Assembly: GCA_019694655.1 (NCBI GenBank)
Contig: JAIBBN010000013.1
Span: 1 to 64,000 of the forward strand
DNA: 64,000 nucleotides
Reading direction: 5' to 3'
Source: Leptospirales bacterium
Lineage (GTDB): Bacteria > Spirochaetota > Leptospiria > Leptospirales > Leptonemataceae
The translations under genes and the position numbers were made by a program. The notes beneath the pieces were generated by a model. It made no database searches, was not told where the DNA came from, and saw nothing but the letters and a program-made list of their open reading frames with translations. This document shows positions 1-8,457 of this stretch, piece after piece. The first letter of the stretch is position 1. Each line of letters starts with the position of its first letter.

Positions 1-1
1 T

Positions 2-550
2 CGCCGCACGACCATTGATTTTCGCGACGCCTTTGGTTCGCCGGAGTTTGGCTGGAAAATTGCGAGCGAAGGACGCATCCTGGCCCGAGGAGAACTCTAC
101 AGTACCCTTTACTATCCCCTGGCGCCGCCGGACTCCGCTGTGTTGCTGGTTGGCGAACAACCTTTTATGGAAATCGACGGACCGCGTAATGATCTGCGAC
201 TGCAACCACAACGCGGCCCGGCGCGGGCGGTCGTCATTGCTGAAACAATCGGCGAGGGCGCTGGATTGATTCGAATTCGCGCATCCATCGGCGGCGGTCG
301 ACAGGAGTACCATGCAGTTGTGGTCGCAGGCGCGGACCGCAAGCCCCGACTCTTGCAGATCGCGCTACGCAATTTGCGCAGCAGACAATCGTGGCAAACG
401 CCGCCGAAACCGGACTATCTTGGCGATCGCTTTGGACGCTGGGCGCCAGTGGAGAGCAAAGCCTACTGTTCCAGAGCGCCGACCAGCGCTACGCAGGCAG
501 AGCGGGATTTTTGCGCTGCCGTCTTCCGCCAGAGCGGCGTGGAACAATGA
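2..550 (+). CDS. 3' end of an unrecognised protein
   Basis: An open frame enters from the left edge and runs without a stop to TGA at 548-550, giving about 182 residues of a C-terminal region. I do not recognise the family. The visible part has alternating hydrophobic stretches typical of beta-rich domains and a cysteine-containing end, but no clear catalytic motif. Its stop overlaps the ATG of the hydrolase gene by 4 bp (ATGA), so the two are probably translationally coupled. The start lies outside the window. That it is coding is inferred from the uninterrupted frame and the coupling. Confidence 0.6.
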   Translation, partial: RRTTIDFRDAFGSPEFGWKIASEGRILARGELYSTLYYPLAPPDSAVLLVGEQPFMEIDGPRNDLRLQPQRGPARAVVIAETIGEGAGLIRIRASIGGGRQEYHAVVVAGADRKPRLLQIALRNLRSRQSWQTPPKPDYLGDRFGRWAPVESKAYCSRAPTSATQAERDFCAAVFRQSGVEQ

Positions 551-1515
551 CACGTTGGAACATAGAGCATTCCTTTGTCCAGAACCGGAACGTTCAGATT
601 CACGTCGTCGCCTGCGGCGACGGGGCGCCCGTCATATTCTGCCACGGCTTTCCGGAACTCTGGTATTCCTGGCGACGCCAGATGCCGGCCCTTGCCAGCG
701 CCGGCTTTCGCGCACTGGCGCCGGATATGCGCGGCTACGGCGAAAGTTCTACTCCGCCAGCGGCCGAGGACTATGCTTCACAAGAAATTTGTTCGGATCT
801 TCTGGCCCTCATGGATGCCCATGGCTACCAGCAGGCGATCTTTGTCGGACATGATTTTGGCGGAATGATTGTCTGGCACATGGCCTTGATGCACGCCAGT
901 CGAGTGCGCGCCGTCGCAGCATTGAATACGCCGCTTTCACCGCACACTCGACTCAATCCGCTGGAAATGCTGCGTAAGCGTCCGGGCCGATTGGCCTACC
1001 AGCTGTACTTTCAGGAAATCGGCCCGCCAGAGGCGATGCTGGAAGCGGACATTCGCGCGACGCTTCATTCCATTTTTCAAAGTTCGCGATCAGGGCGCCC
1101 GATCGACGCCTTTTTTCAAGCTGCCATTGGGGCCAAAAAGCAAGACGCAACGCCGCTGGACCAGCAGCTGATCCGTAGCGATCTATTAGACGACGAAGAG
1201 ATCGGCATATACGAGGCCGCCTTTCGCAAGACAGGCTTCCGGGGCGCTCTGCATTGGTACAGGAATATGGAACGAAATTGGCGCTGGCTGGCAGCCAGCG
1301 CCGGAACCGTCTTACAAATGCCGGCGCTGATGATTTGCGCCGCCGACGATCCGGTGCTGCCGCCATCGATGACGCGCGGCATGGAACGACATGTCGCAAG
1401 GTTGACCAGATATGAAATTGCAAATTGCGGCCACTGGACGCAGCAGGAACAACCGCAGGTCGTGAATGAGATTTTGCTGCAGTGGCTGAACACTCTCTCG
1501 CCTGAGAGCGACTGA
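547..1515 (+). CDS. alpha/beta hydrolase, epoxide hydrolase/haloacid dehalogenase type
   Basis: This 322-residue protein has the alpha/beta hydrolase layout. HGFPE at 33-37 forms the oxyanion-hole loop. GHDFGG at 101-106 is the nucleophile elbow with Asp103. An Asp lies in the ADDPVLP segment and the catalytic His in CGHWTQQEQP near the C terminus. An Asp nucleophile in a GxDxGG elbow, with HGFPE, is typical of soluble epoxide hydrolases and fluoroacetate-dehalogenase relatives, which go through a covalent ester intermediate. I chose the ATG at 547 because it overlaps the upstream stop by 4 bp and starts a normal-length enzyme; a longer frame upstream has no homology-like sequence. Substrate is unknown. 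Confidence 0.88.
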   Translation: MTRWNIEHSFVQNRNVQIHVVACGDGAPVIFCHGFPELWYSWRRQMPALASAGFRALAPDMRGYGESSTPPAAEDYASQEICSDLLALMDAHGYQQAIFVGHDFGGMIVWHMALMHASRVRAVAALNTPLSPHTRLNPLEMLRKRPGRLAYQLYFQEIGPPEAMLEADIRATLHSIFQSSRSGRPIDAFFQAAIGAKKQDATPLDQQLIRSDLLDDEEIGIYEAAFRKTGFRGALHWYRNMERNWRWLAASAGTVLQMPALMICAADDPVLPPSMTRGMERHVARLTRYEIANCGHWTQQEQPQVVNEILLQWLNTLSPESD

Positions 1516-1536
1516 GCGGATCCTGGGGCCGGAGTG

Positions 1537-1619
1537 TGGGCAGGGAAGGATTCGAACCTTCGAAGGCGTAAGCCGCCAGATTTACAGTCTGGTCCCTTTA
1601 ACCACTCGGGAACCTGCCC
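1537..1619 (-). tRNA. tRNA-Tyr (GTA)
   Basis: Reading the minus strand, a perfect 7-bp acceptor stem (GGGCAGG with CCTGCCC) is followed by discriminator A. There is a T arm with TTCGAAT and an anticodon stem CCAGA/TCTGG around loop CTGTAAA, giving anticodon GTA (plus-strand positions 1583-1585). The long variable arm fits bacterial tRNA-Tyr (class II). The 3' CCA is not encoded. It lies 14 bp downstream of tRNA-Thr on the same strand. Confidence 0.95.
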
Positions 1620-1633
1620 TAACTACAACGATG

Positions 1634-1706
1634 TGCTGCCTGCAGGAATCGAACCCGCGACCTGCTGATTACAAATCAGCCGCTCTACCTGCTAAGCTAA
1701 GGCAGC
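1634..1706 (-). tRNA. tRNA-Thr (TGT)
   Basis: On the minus strand the acceptor stem GCTGCCT/AGGCAGC pairs perfectly. The anticodon stem GCTGA/TCAGC holds loop TTTGTAA with anticodon TGT (plus-strand 1671-1673). The T loop is TTCGATT, the discriminator is A, and CCA is not encoded. It is transcribed ahead of tRNA-Tyr, the Thr-Tyr order common in bacterial tRNA clusters, but no tuf gene follows here. Confidence 0.95.
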
Positions 1707-1786
1707 AGAGCGTCTGTGGGCTCGCCCGACAGACAGAAAGAACTGGAAACCGGAGGGCGGGCGCCCCGTCAACCCCCTTCGAAAAA

Positions 1787-2578
1787 TCAAGGCTCCTCAG
1801 GCGGGGTGCGCCAGACATAGATCCACGATACAAGCCAGCTGAGCGCAACGCCGGAGGCGGCGCCTTCTACCAGCACACGCAGCCCGGCAGCATTGCATAT
1901 AGCGACGGGCGAGGCTGCCAGTTCCGCGGGGGAAGCGGCCCAGTGTGCATGCGTCCCAACCAATCCGACAAACGCGGTAAGCAGCGGCAGCGCGGCAATG
2001 ATCCAGATCGGACTTCGATGCCGGGCGCGCAACTCCAGCAGCCAATAGCGCGCCAGAAGAAGCAGCGCCAGAAAGATAGACGTCCACTTTAGATCCGACC
2101 AGATGCGCAAAGACTGAATCCACTCTCTGGCCGCCCAATCACGCAAGGAGTCGGCGCTCAACGCAAGCAGGGCCCGATTCTCCAGCGCGTCTCCCAGATA
2201 CATTGCAAAGGCCGCCAAAGCCGGAAACAGCAATGGCAGCGTTCCATGGCGGGGTCCAAAGAGCCGCAGGCGAAACCAAAGCAGCAGTGCAAAATTAAAT
2301 AGAGGATAAGCGATCAAGAAGATATAATCCAGGAGTTGGATGCGATCCATCATCCGTCGCATGGCCTGTCCACTGGCGTCAGGCGGACCAAGGATACTTT
2401 GCAGCTCGGCAGGATGCAGCATGAGTTCAAACCAGATCAAGGCCTGTTGAAAGCCAGGATTGTAAGCGCCGTCATGGGGCGGCGCGCCGCTGCCCAGAGC
2501 CATCAGGGCGCCCGCCAGGGCCAGAATGATCCAGGCGTTGAACAGGATCCATTTGCGCAAATTTCCTTCCGATAGCAT
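1787..2578 (-). CDS. multi-pass membrane protein of unknown function
   Basis: This 263-residue protein starts at the ATG at 2578. The longer upstream frame looks non-coding and reaches back into the divergent crotonase gene. It begins MLSEGNLRKW and has a hydrophobic helix directly after (ILFNAWIILALAGALMALG), then about five more hydrophobic segments. One of these is followed by a conserved-looking GDALENRALLAL stretch. No enzyme motif is visible. It lies divergent to the crotonase, with about 78 bp between the starts, and upstream of the two tRNAs on the same strand. I do not recognise the family beyond a possible integral inner-membrane protein. Confidence 0.75.
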   Translation of the reverse strand: MLSEGNLRKWILFNAWIILALAGALMALGSGAPPHDGAYNPGFQQALIWFELMLHPAELQSILGPPDASGQAMRRMMDRIQLLDYIFLIAYPLFNFALLLWFRLRLFGPRHGTLPLLFPALAAFAMYLGDALENRALLALSADSLRDWAAREWIQSLRIWSDLKWTSIFLALLLLARYWLLELRARHRSPIWIIAALPLLTAFVGLVGTHAHWAASPAELAASPVAICNAAGLRVLVEGAASGVALSWLVSWIYVWRTPPEEP

Positions 2579-2656
2579 GAACCGATCCTGCACCGCAAAT
2601 GGACTTTCGCAACAAAAACTGATTGAGTCTGGCGCAGCGGTCCATGTCGATCGGCG

Positions 2657-3469
2657 ATGGCCGCCTCTGAACTGCCGCTGATCTGCACAATTCATGATCG
2701 TCCTGGCGGTCGAATCTTGCAGATCACAATCAATCGACCGCAGGTACACAATTGCATCAACGGCGAAGCAGCCAAACTCTTTGTCGAAGCATGGCGCAAG
2801 TTCAAAGAGGACGACTCGCTATTGGTCTGCGTTCTGCACGGCGCGGGCGACAAGGCGTTCTGTTCCGGCGCAGACCTCAGCGCGCTCGATGAGCTGGTTA
2901 ACATCTATGCGTCCGACCAGGAGATAGCCCAGGTCGTCCAGGATGGCCTGGGTCCGCTTGGCGGATCGCGCATCGTCCAGAGCAAACCGGTGATCGCAGT
3001 TAGCCAGGGCTATACCTATGCCGGCGGACTGGAGCTTTTCTGCCATGGCCACATTCGCATTGCCGAGCGCCAGGCGCTGTTTTCTGTCGCCTGCCGACGC
3101 TGGGGCGTGCCATTGGTGGACGGCGGAACGGTATACCTGCCGCGCTTGCTGGGCTGGGGTTCAGCGCTGCCTTTGATCATCACCGGTCAACGCATCCGAG
3201 CCTCGCGAGCCATGGAGATTGGACTGATCTGGGAGATCTGTTCCAAGGGGCGCGGACTGGGACGCGCCATGCGCATCGCGGAGCAAATATGCGAACAACC
3301 GCGCGACGCACTGCTTGCCGATTTGCAAAGCGCCTTGCGCGGATGGCATCTACCGCTGGAGGACGCCTTGCGACTGGAATCTGAAAATCTCTACCCTGTG
3401 ATTCGCAGCGCAAGCATGCGCCAGGGGGTTGATCGCTTCAACCGCGGGGATCGTTTCTGGTTTGTCTGA
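2657..3469 (+). CDS. enoyl-CoA hydratase/isomerase (crotonase) family protein
   Basis: The 270-residue length matches a single crotonase domain. The oxyanion-hole segment GDKAFCSGADLSAL is at 64-77 and the second one, GYTYAGGLELF, at 118-128. RRWGVPLVDGGTVYLPRLLG at 147-166 matches the region holding the second catalytic acid. That acid is Asp155 here, in a VDGG context seen in many crotonases annotated only as family members. It probably acts on an acyl-CoA thioester, but hydratase activity is not assured. It stands alone, divergent from a membrane protein gene. Confidence 0.85.
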   Translation: MAASELPLICTIHDRPGGRILQITINRPQVHNCINGEAAKLFVEAWRKFKEDDSLLVCVLHGAGDKAFCSGADLSALDELVNIYASDQEIAQVVQDGLGPLGGSRIVQSKPVIAVSQGYTYAGGLELFCHGHIRIAERQALFSVACRRWGVPLVDGGTVYLPRLLGWGSALPLIITGQRIRASRAMEIGLIWEICSKGRGLGRAMRIAEQICEQPRDALLADLQSALRGWHLPLEDALRLESENLYPVIRSASMRQGVDRFNRGDRFWFV

Positions 3470-3497
3470 GCCATAGCCGCCTGGAAATCTGGCCACA

Positions 3498-4400
3498 ATG
3501 GCCGCCGCTTCTGCGATCTCTCGCGCCGCAAGGCATCTGCAATCGGCGCTCGGTGTTGCCGCTGAGTATATTCAGAAAGGCCTTATCGCTCTGCGCGCCT
3601 ATCCGTGGAGGGAGCTTCCGCGGCGTGCGCGCCTGGCTATGCCCGCAGTATGGCAGCGGGCCCGCAATTCTCCGCAAGCAATCTGGCTTCAGATCTTGCT
3701 ACTACCGCAGCGCTTCCGTTCTGCTCGATCCGCCCTCCTGGAATTTCACGCTCGCCTGCAAAATGACGGGCAACTTCGCTTCCGCTCCATCCTCTGGTCG
3801 GTGGCAGTCGTGTTTCTGGCAGGCGTTGTGCTGGTCGGTCAAAATCCCTGGGGCCTTACAATTCCCTTGCTTGGCTTCAGTCCGCCGCGCGCCGAGCTGC
3901 GTCGCGAATTCGTCGTTTTTGCTGCATCGCGCAATAATGGCAAACCGGCGGAGACTTCAAGGCTCTTTCTGCCAAGCGGCGATCTGGAGTTAGATCTTCG
4001 CCGCGCCGCCTCCTTGATCTGTCATCCTGGGGAATTGAGCGCGGACGCCAGCGGCGCAATTGCCGACGTGGAGCCCCTGCCCGACCTGGGTATTGCCATC
4101 CGCAAGATCTGGCTGCGCGAAAGCGGCGGCAAGCGCCGTCTGATCATTGACATGCGCGAGGAAACGCTGGAAACGGAAGTGCGCGGCTTCCTGTCTTCGC
4201 GCCGCGACGAGCAGCGCACGCGTCAGTACTTCCTGGATGCCTTTTTTGCAGCCTATACGGCGACGATCTTCCGCTTGCAGAATCAGGCGGACTCAGTAGA
4301 ATACCTGATTGAGGGACGGCGTCGCACTCTGTCCGATATGAAGTTCGACCTGAGCAAGCGCTACCTTCGAGGCTCAGTGCGCGCCCTCAGCAATCTTTGA
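3498..4400 (+). CDS. membrane-anchored protein with a possible GerMN-type domain
   Basis: This 300-residue protein has a basic cytoplasmic N terminus of about 95 residues, one membrane helix at about 98-113 (ILWSVAVVFLAGVVLV), and an extracytoplasmic domain. The segment from about 160 to 290 has an IRKIWLR strand, then LIIDMRE, a YFLDAFFAAYTATIF helix and SVEYLIEGR. That arrangement resembles the GerMN domain of spore-germination and lipoprotein families. The match is by eye and weak. It lies 28 bp after the crotonase, and its stop overlaps the next gene's TTG by 4 bp. Confidence 0.65.
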   Translation: MAAASAISRAARHLQSALGVAAEYIQKGLIALRAYPWRELPRRARLAMPAVWQRARNSPQAIWLQILLLPQRFRSARSALLEFHARLQNDGQLRFRSILWSVAVVFLAGVVLVGQNPWGLTIPLLGFSPPRAELRREFVVFAASRNNGKPAETSRLFLPSGDLELDLRRAASLICHPGELSADASGAIADVEPLPDLGIAIRKIWLRESGGKRRLIIDMREETLETEVRGFLSSRRDEQRTRQYFLDAFFAAYTATIFRLQNQADSVEYLIEGRRRTLSDMKFDLSKRYLRGSVRALSNL

Positions 4401-5260
4401 TTCGCAAGGCATCAGGAAGCATTTTCATCGCGCTCGCCGCCCTTTCTTTCTTTGGCGCGAGCGGCCGGGTTACAGCCGGACCGGCTGCTGATGGCCGCGC
4501 CTTGCCCCTGACCTTTGGCCCTGACGATGGCTGGTACGATATGCAGCGGCACAACGGCCGCTGGGAGTGGACGGCAACGGCTCTGGACGGCTATCCCGTA
4601 CACATCACTCTAATTCCGGCCGCCCGAATGCCAGCGCCTATGCTATTGCTGCTGCCAGACTTCCCGATGGCCAGCAACGACATCCGCGTGCTGCAGATTG
4701 CCACCCAGCTGCACGAAGCGGCGCATGTAGCCGTAGTGACTGGACGCGGTCACCGTGATAGCTCGCCTGGCGCCTTGCGGGGCGTCGTCAGCGCCAGCGA
4801 CCTGACGCGCAACCTGGAAATGGCACAGCGTATCTCACTGGACTACTGGGCAGCCATCGCCTCTATCGAAGAAACTGCCGAACCTTTGCATCTTGGGATC
4901 AGCCGCAGTTGTATTGTAGCTGGAGATTTCCACAGCAACCTGGTATTGATCCAGAGCCTGCCGGGCATTCAGTGCATCGCTGCGCTTTCACCAAACGCAG
5001 AATTCTACCGGTCCGAACTGGCGCAGCTGGGCGCTCGCGAAGTAGCCGCTCCCGTCTTGCTGATGGAAGGCCGAAGCTTCTTCTTTCGTCTGACAGCAGT
5101 TGCGGCGCAATTGCAGCGAGCCGCAAGTCTGCGCGTCGACAGCCCCCAGAAGGGCATTCTTCTGCTGCAAAACGAGGCGGCGCGAAACGAGCTTTTGCGC
5201 TTTGTCGCCGCGCCTGAGAACTACCAGGCGCCGCTCAGCCCGAATCCAGGGCCAGGCTGA
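4397..5260 (+). CDS. exported protein, possibly a degenerate alpha/beta hydrolase
   Basis: The TTG at 4397 overlaps the upstream stop (TTGA) and gives a signal peptide at once (SIFIALAALSFFGASGRVTAG), so this start is well supported. The mature part contains MPAPMLLLLPDFP, a hydrolase-like strand-turn, and later CIVAGDFHSNLVLIQS. The latter sits where a nucleophile elbow would be but lacks a standard GxSxG. Length is 287 residues. The fold assignment is an inference from these two segments, and catalytic activity is doubtful. Its 3' end overlaps the convergent CPBP gene by 26 bp. Confidence 0.65.
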   Translation: MIRKASGSIFIALAALSFFGASGRVTAGPAADGRALPLTFGPDDGWYDMQRHNGRWEWTATALDGYPVHITLIPAARMPAPMLLLLPDFPMASNDIRVLQIATQLHEAAHVAVVTGRGHRDSSPGALRGVVSASDLTRNLEMAQRISLDYWAAIASIEETAEPLHLGISRSCIVAGDFHSNLVLIQSLPGIQCIAALSPNAEFYRSELAQLGAREVAAPVLLMEGRSFFFRLTAVAAQLQRAASLRVDSPQKGILLLQNEAARNELLRFVAAPENYQAPLSPNPGPG

Positions 5261-6059
5261 AGGCGTTGGCCATGGCGTGCGCAGCATAAGGCAGGACCAG
5301 CCCCTCGCTTTCGATACGCAACAGCGCCAGGGCCAGCGCCGCCACAAGGTTCCAGGCAAAGCTTTCCGCTGTCCGCGCACTGAAAAGCAAATGGGCGGAG
5401 GCAAAAGCCAGGGCGCTGGCCAGCTGCCCGATTACGTAAGGATCCTTGCCAAAGAGCGAAGGAAAAAGTTCGCGAAAGACAACTTCTTCCAGAAGCGGCG
5501 CAAGGACGGCGCCCATTCCCAGAAAGATAAGCGCGATTGAATCGAGACGCGGCGCCAGACCGCCGATCCTCATCTGTTCTTCGTGGATAAAGGCCAGAGA
5601 CCAGAGCAGAGTCAGAAATACGACAAGCGCCGTCCCAAGCTGCATCAATCCAAAACGCCAATGAAACAGCATCCTTCGTCGCAGCGGAGTGAGAAGGTAA
5701 AGCGACAGCGGGGCAAAGATACTCAGGAACAGCGGTTGAAAGACCTGCAGTCGAATTTGCATGGGTGCTGCTGGCACAAGGGCCAGGTGCAGGGTGAAGG
5801 ACAGACCAAAGATCAGCGCCAGAGCTGCGGCTGCGGCAATCGGCCAGCGCGGTTGCTTTACTGCTAGCAGCTCGCGCAGCGCCTCTTCCGCCAGCAAACG
5901 TTCGCTGCGCGGCGCTTCGCCATATTTCTGCAGTTCCCTGTCGAGGCGCGCCCGTTCGCCGCGATCAAGCTCCCTGGCGACGCGCTCTTTGGTCTCGCCG
6001 CGCAGGAGCGCCCAGAGCAACGCCGCCTGCAATGGACGACCTTTGCCGGAAAAACTCAT
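5235..6059 (-). CDS. CPBP-family intramembrane metalloprotease
   Basis: The 274-residue protein carries the three CPBP (Abi) motifs in order. EEVVFRE has Glu191-Glu192 and Arg196; FASAH has His223; HAMAN has His261 and Asn265. All lie in or next to hydrophobic helices. These residues form the metal-binding and catalytic site of CAAX-protease/bacteriocin-processing relatives such as Rce1. A soluble, charged N-terminal region of about 70 residues precedes the helices. ATG at 6059 was chosen over a longer frame that would run into the divergent asd gene. The start lies 75 bp from asd, so the two promoters share that gap. Confidence 0.88.
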   Translation of the reverse strand: MSFSGKGRPLQAALLWALLRGETKERVARELDRGERARLDRELQKYGEAPRSERLLAEEALRELLAVKQPRWPIAAAAALALIFGLSFTLHLALVPAAPMQIRLQVFQPLFLSIFAPLSLYLLTPLRRRMLFHWRFGLMQLGTALVVFLTLLWSLAFIHEEQMRIGGLAPRLDSIALIFLGMGAVLAPLLEEVVFRELFPSLFGKDPYVIGQLASALAFASAHLLFSARTAESFAWNLVAALALALLRIESEGLVLPYAAHAMANAFSLALDSG

Positions 6060-6133
6060 CTGCCTGCAATATCGGCCGTCAGCAGCAGCCTTTTCAGACT
6101 TTGCCGGCCAGAGGCCGCTGGAAATGTGACCGC

Positions 6134-7141
6134 ATGAAGTCCTCTCAACATGTCGCCGTCGTTGGCTCAACGGGCGCCGTCGGCGTGGAGATCTTGAAAG
6201 TTCTGGAGAAGCGACGCTATCCGGTTGGCAAGCTGAGCCTGCTGGCCAGCGCGCGCTCCGCCGGCAGCCATCAGCAGTTCCAGGGTCAGGATTACACAGT
6301 CCAGGAGCTGCGCGAGGATAGCTTCCAGGGCGTGGACGTGGCGCTGTTCAGCGCCGGCGGATCGATCAGCAAGCGCTTCTGCCCCCTGGCCGCGCAGGCC
6401 GGCGCTGTAGCCGTCGACAATTCCTCCGCCTTTCGCATGGATCCAACAGCGCCGCTGGTCGTGCCGGAGATCAATCCAGAGGATGCGGCCAAACACCACG
6501 GAATTATCGCCAATCCAAATTGCAGTACCATCATCCTGTTGATGGCAGTGTATCCCATCCACCGCATCAATCCGATTCGCAAGATCGTCGTTTCAACCTA
6601 TCAGGCGGCTTCGGGCGCTGGCGCCAGCGCCATGAAAGAGATGGAATTGCAGGCCCGGCAGACCCTGGAAGGCAAGGCCCCGGCGACGGAAATCTTCCCC
6701 TTTCCGCTGGCTTTTAATGTCTTCAGCCACAACTCGGCGATGGACCCGGAAAGCGGCTACAACCAGGAAGAGACCAAGATGATCAAGGAATCGCACAAGA
6801 TTCTGCACGACGATTCCATTCGTCTGGCGCCAACTTGCGTGCGCGTCAGCACCTTCCGCGCCCACGCCGAGTCTATCCACCTCGAGCTGCGCGATCCAGC
6901 AGACCTTGCGGCTATTCGCGATGCGCTACAATCCTTTCCGGGCGTGCGCGTGGTTGATGATCGGCAGGCCAATCGCTTTCCAATGCCGCTGGAGGCCAGC
7001 GGTCAGGACGATGTTCTGGTCGGTCGTTTGCGTCGATCGGCGGCCAGCGACGACGGACGCGAGATGGAATTGTTCTGCTGCGGCGATCAACTGCTGAAAG
7101 GCGCGGCGCTCAATGCTGTGCAAATTGCTGAATTGCTCTAG
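6134..7141 (+). CDS. asd: aspartate-semialdehyde dehydrogenase
   Basis: It makes aspartate semialdehyde from aspartyl phosphate with NADPH, the branch point to lysine/diaminopimelate, threonine and methionine. The protein is 335 residues. The Rossmann nucleotide loop GSTGAVG is at 11-17, the catalytic cysteine is Cys130 in ANPNCSTI, and YQAASGAGA and RVSTFRAHAESIHLE form the rest of the active site. The ATG at 6134 gives the normal N terminus. It stands alone, divergent from the CPBP protease. Confidence 0.96.
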   Translation: MKSSQHVAVVGSTGAVGVEILKVLEKRRYPVGKLSLLASARSAGSHQQFQGQDYTVQELREDSFQGVDVALFSAGGSISKRFCPLAAQAGAVAVDNSSAFRMDPTAPLVVPEINPEDAAKHHGIIANPNCSTIILLMAVYPIHRINPIRKIVVSTYQAASGAGASAMKEMELQARQTLEGKAPATEIFPFPLAFNVFSHNSAMDPESGYNQEETKMIKESHKILHDDSIRLAPTCVRVSTFRAHAESIHLELRDPADLAAIRDALQSFPGVRVVDDRQANRFPMPLEASGQDDVLVGRLRRSAASDDGREMELFCCGDQLLKGAALNAVQIAELL

Positions 7142-7210
7142 CAAAATGCGCATCAATTGAGTTGACCTGTCTGCAATTCTTGTGCAGATTCAAGGCGAGG
7201 AGTTCTATCT

Positions 7211-7765
7211 ATGCCGCGCGCGTTGGTGCCTTTGGCCGAGGGATTCGAGGAAATGGAGGCGATAGTCGTGATCGATGTATTGCGACGCGCCGGCGTGGAA
7301 GTTGTTTCGGCTTCATTGCAGCCCGGCGCGGTACGGGCCTCGCGCCAAACGCAGCATCTGGCGGACTCCACCCTGGCCGATGTCCAGAACCAGGACTTCG
7401 ATCTGATTGTTTTGCCAGGCGGAGGCGAGGGCGCGCGACGCTTACAGGAGGACGTCACGCTGGCATCGATGTTGAAACGACACCAGCAAATGCAAAAGCG
7501 CATCGCGGCAATCTGCGCGGCGCCCACCGTGCTGCGCGTTCACGGAATTCTGAGCAAGAACGATCCCTTTACGCTCTATCCCGGTCACGAGGCCAAGGCC
7601 AGCGGCGGAAGCTATCATCCGGAGAAACGCGTGGTACGCGCCGGTCTGGTGACAACCAGTCAGGGTCCTGGGACCAGCTTTGAGTTCGCACTTGATCTGG
7701 TCGAACAGCTGTGCGGTGCGGCAAAACGCCAGGAAGTCTCGGCAGCGATGCTGGTTCAGGGTTGA
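7211..7765 (+). CDS. DJ-1/PfpI family protein
   Basis: This 184-residue protein is a single DJ-1/ThiJ domain. It has GFEEMEAIVVIDVLRRAG at 11-28, which contributes the glutamate near the active site, and IVLPGGGEGARRL at 66-78. The reactive cysteine is Cys102 in AAICAAPTVL, followed by TLYPG. Family members act as protein or nucleic-acid deglycases, glyoxalases or chaperones; which applies here cannot be read from sequence. A GAGG-type ribosome site (AGGCGAGGAG) precedes the ATG. It converges on the Fur-family gene. Confidence 0.93.
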   Translation: MPRALVPLAEGFEEMEAIVVIDVLRRAGVEVVSASLQPGAVRASRQTQHLADSTLADVQNQDFDLIVLPGGGEGARRLQEDVTLASMLKRHQQMQKRIAAICAAPTVLRVHGILSKNDPFTLYPGHEAKASGGSYHPEKRVVRAGLVTTSQGPGTSFEFALDLVEQLCGAAKRQEVSAAMLVQG

Positions 7766-7791
7766 GGCGGAGAGGAACTAAGCGGAGCGAA

Positions 7792-8229
7792 TCACACCCC
7801 GGGCTCGGCGCGGCTTCGTCCCTTGATGATCAGCGATATCTCGTGCACTTCGGCGTTCAGTTGATCGATCTGCGGAATGTTGATGCTGACGCGCGAGGCG
7901 TCAATGTCGCTGATCTGTCCGGACTTCGTATCTACGAAATGATGATGCACGCCGGTATTGGAGTCGTAGTAGATTCGGTCGGGACTCACAATCAGTTCGC
8001 GGATGACGCCCTTTTCCACAAAGAGCCGCAGCGTATTATAGATGGTAGCCTGACTGACCTGCTCGTACTCGCTATTCAGCGCGCGATAGATCTCATCGGC
8101 GCAAAGATGCTGCGGCCTTTGCAGCAGCAGGTGGGCAATTTCAATGCGCTGCGTAGTCGGATTGATCGAGCAATCTTTTAGTAGCTCGGCAACCTCGCGC
8201 TTGTTGATGCCATAGTCGCGCTCTTCCAT
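7792..8229 (-). CDS. Fur/PerR-family metal-dependent repressor
   Basis: The 145-residue protein has the Fur-family winged helix (DEIYRALNSEYEQVSQATIYNTLRLFVEKGVIREL) and the metal-binding region VHHHFVDTKSGQISDID. The two CXXC motifs that hold a structural zinc in most Fur, Zur and PerR proteins are absent. This is known for leptospiral PerR, so a peroxide sensor is a reasonable guess, though Fur or Mur function cannot be excluded. It is divergent, across a 228-bp gap, from an MBOAT gene. An imperfect dyad in that gap might be its own operator. Confidence 0.88.
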   Translation of the reverse strand: MEERDYGINKREVAELLKDCSINPTTQRIEIAHLLLQRPQHLCADEIYRALNSEYEQVSQATIYNTLRLFVEKGVIRELIVSPDRIYYDSNTGVHHHFVDTKSGQISDIDASRVSINIPQIDQLNAEVHEISLIIKGRSRAEPGV

Positions 8230-8287
8230 TACTATCCTTCTCTATCGGCAAACTGGGCGCCGCTTTTGCGGCCGGCAAGGCCTTTTC

Positions 8288-8308
8288 TGAGAATTGGTCT
8301 CATTCTAT
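8288..8308. promoter_or_regulatory. possible Fur/PerR-type dyad
   Basis: The gap between the Fur-family gene and the MBOAT gene contains AGAAT, seven bases, then ATTCT (8290-8306), inside a more AT-rich patch. Fur-family repressors bind short inverted repeats of about this size and often autoregulate. The arms are only 5 bp, so this is a weak call based on position and symmetry. Confidence 0.25.
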
Positions 8309-8457
8309 GCCCTTGATATCCCGACTTACTTCGCTGCCGATCGACGCTGACCTGGCAGGGCAGAAGCAGACTTCGCAATTGGCGAGCGCCAGAGGCCGGC
8401 CGGCCTTCCGCGAAAGCGGATGATTGACAGCCCCCTGGCGGCGCACTGAGTGACGCC

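Noticed and set aside
391-546. An N-terminal extension of 52 codons in the hydrolase frame.
   Set aside because: It overlaps the real upstream gene in another frame, and the ATG at 547 overlaps that gene's stop.
1744-1772. A possible -35/-10 pair for the tRNA-Thr/Tyr transcript on the minus strand (TTGACG, 17 bp, TTTCCA).
   Set aside because: The -35 is good, but the -10 matches poorly, so I did not call a promoter.
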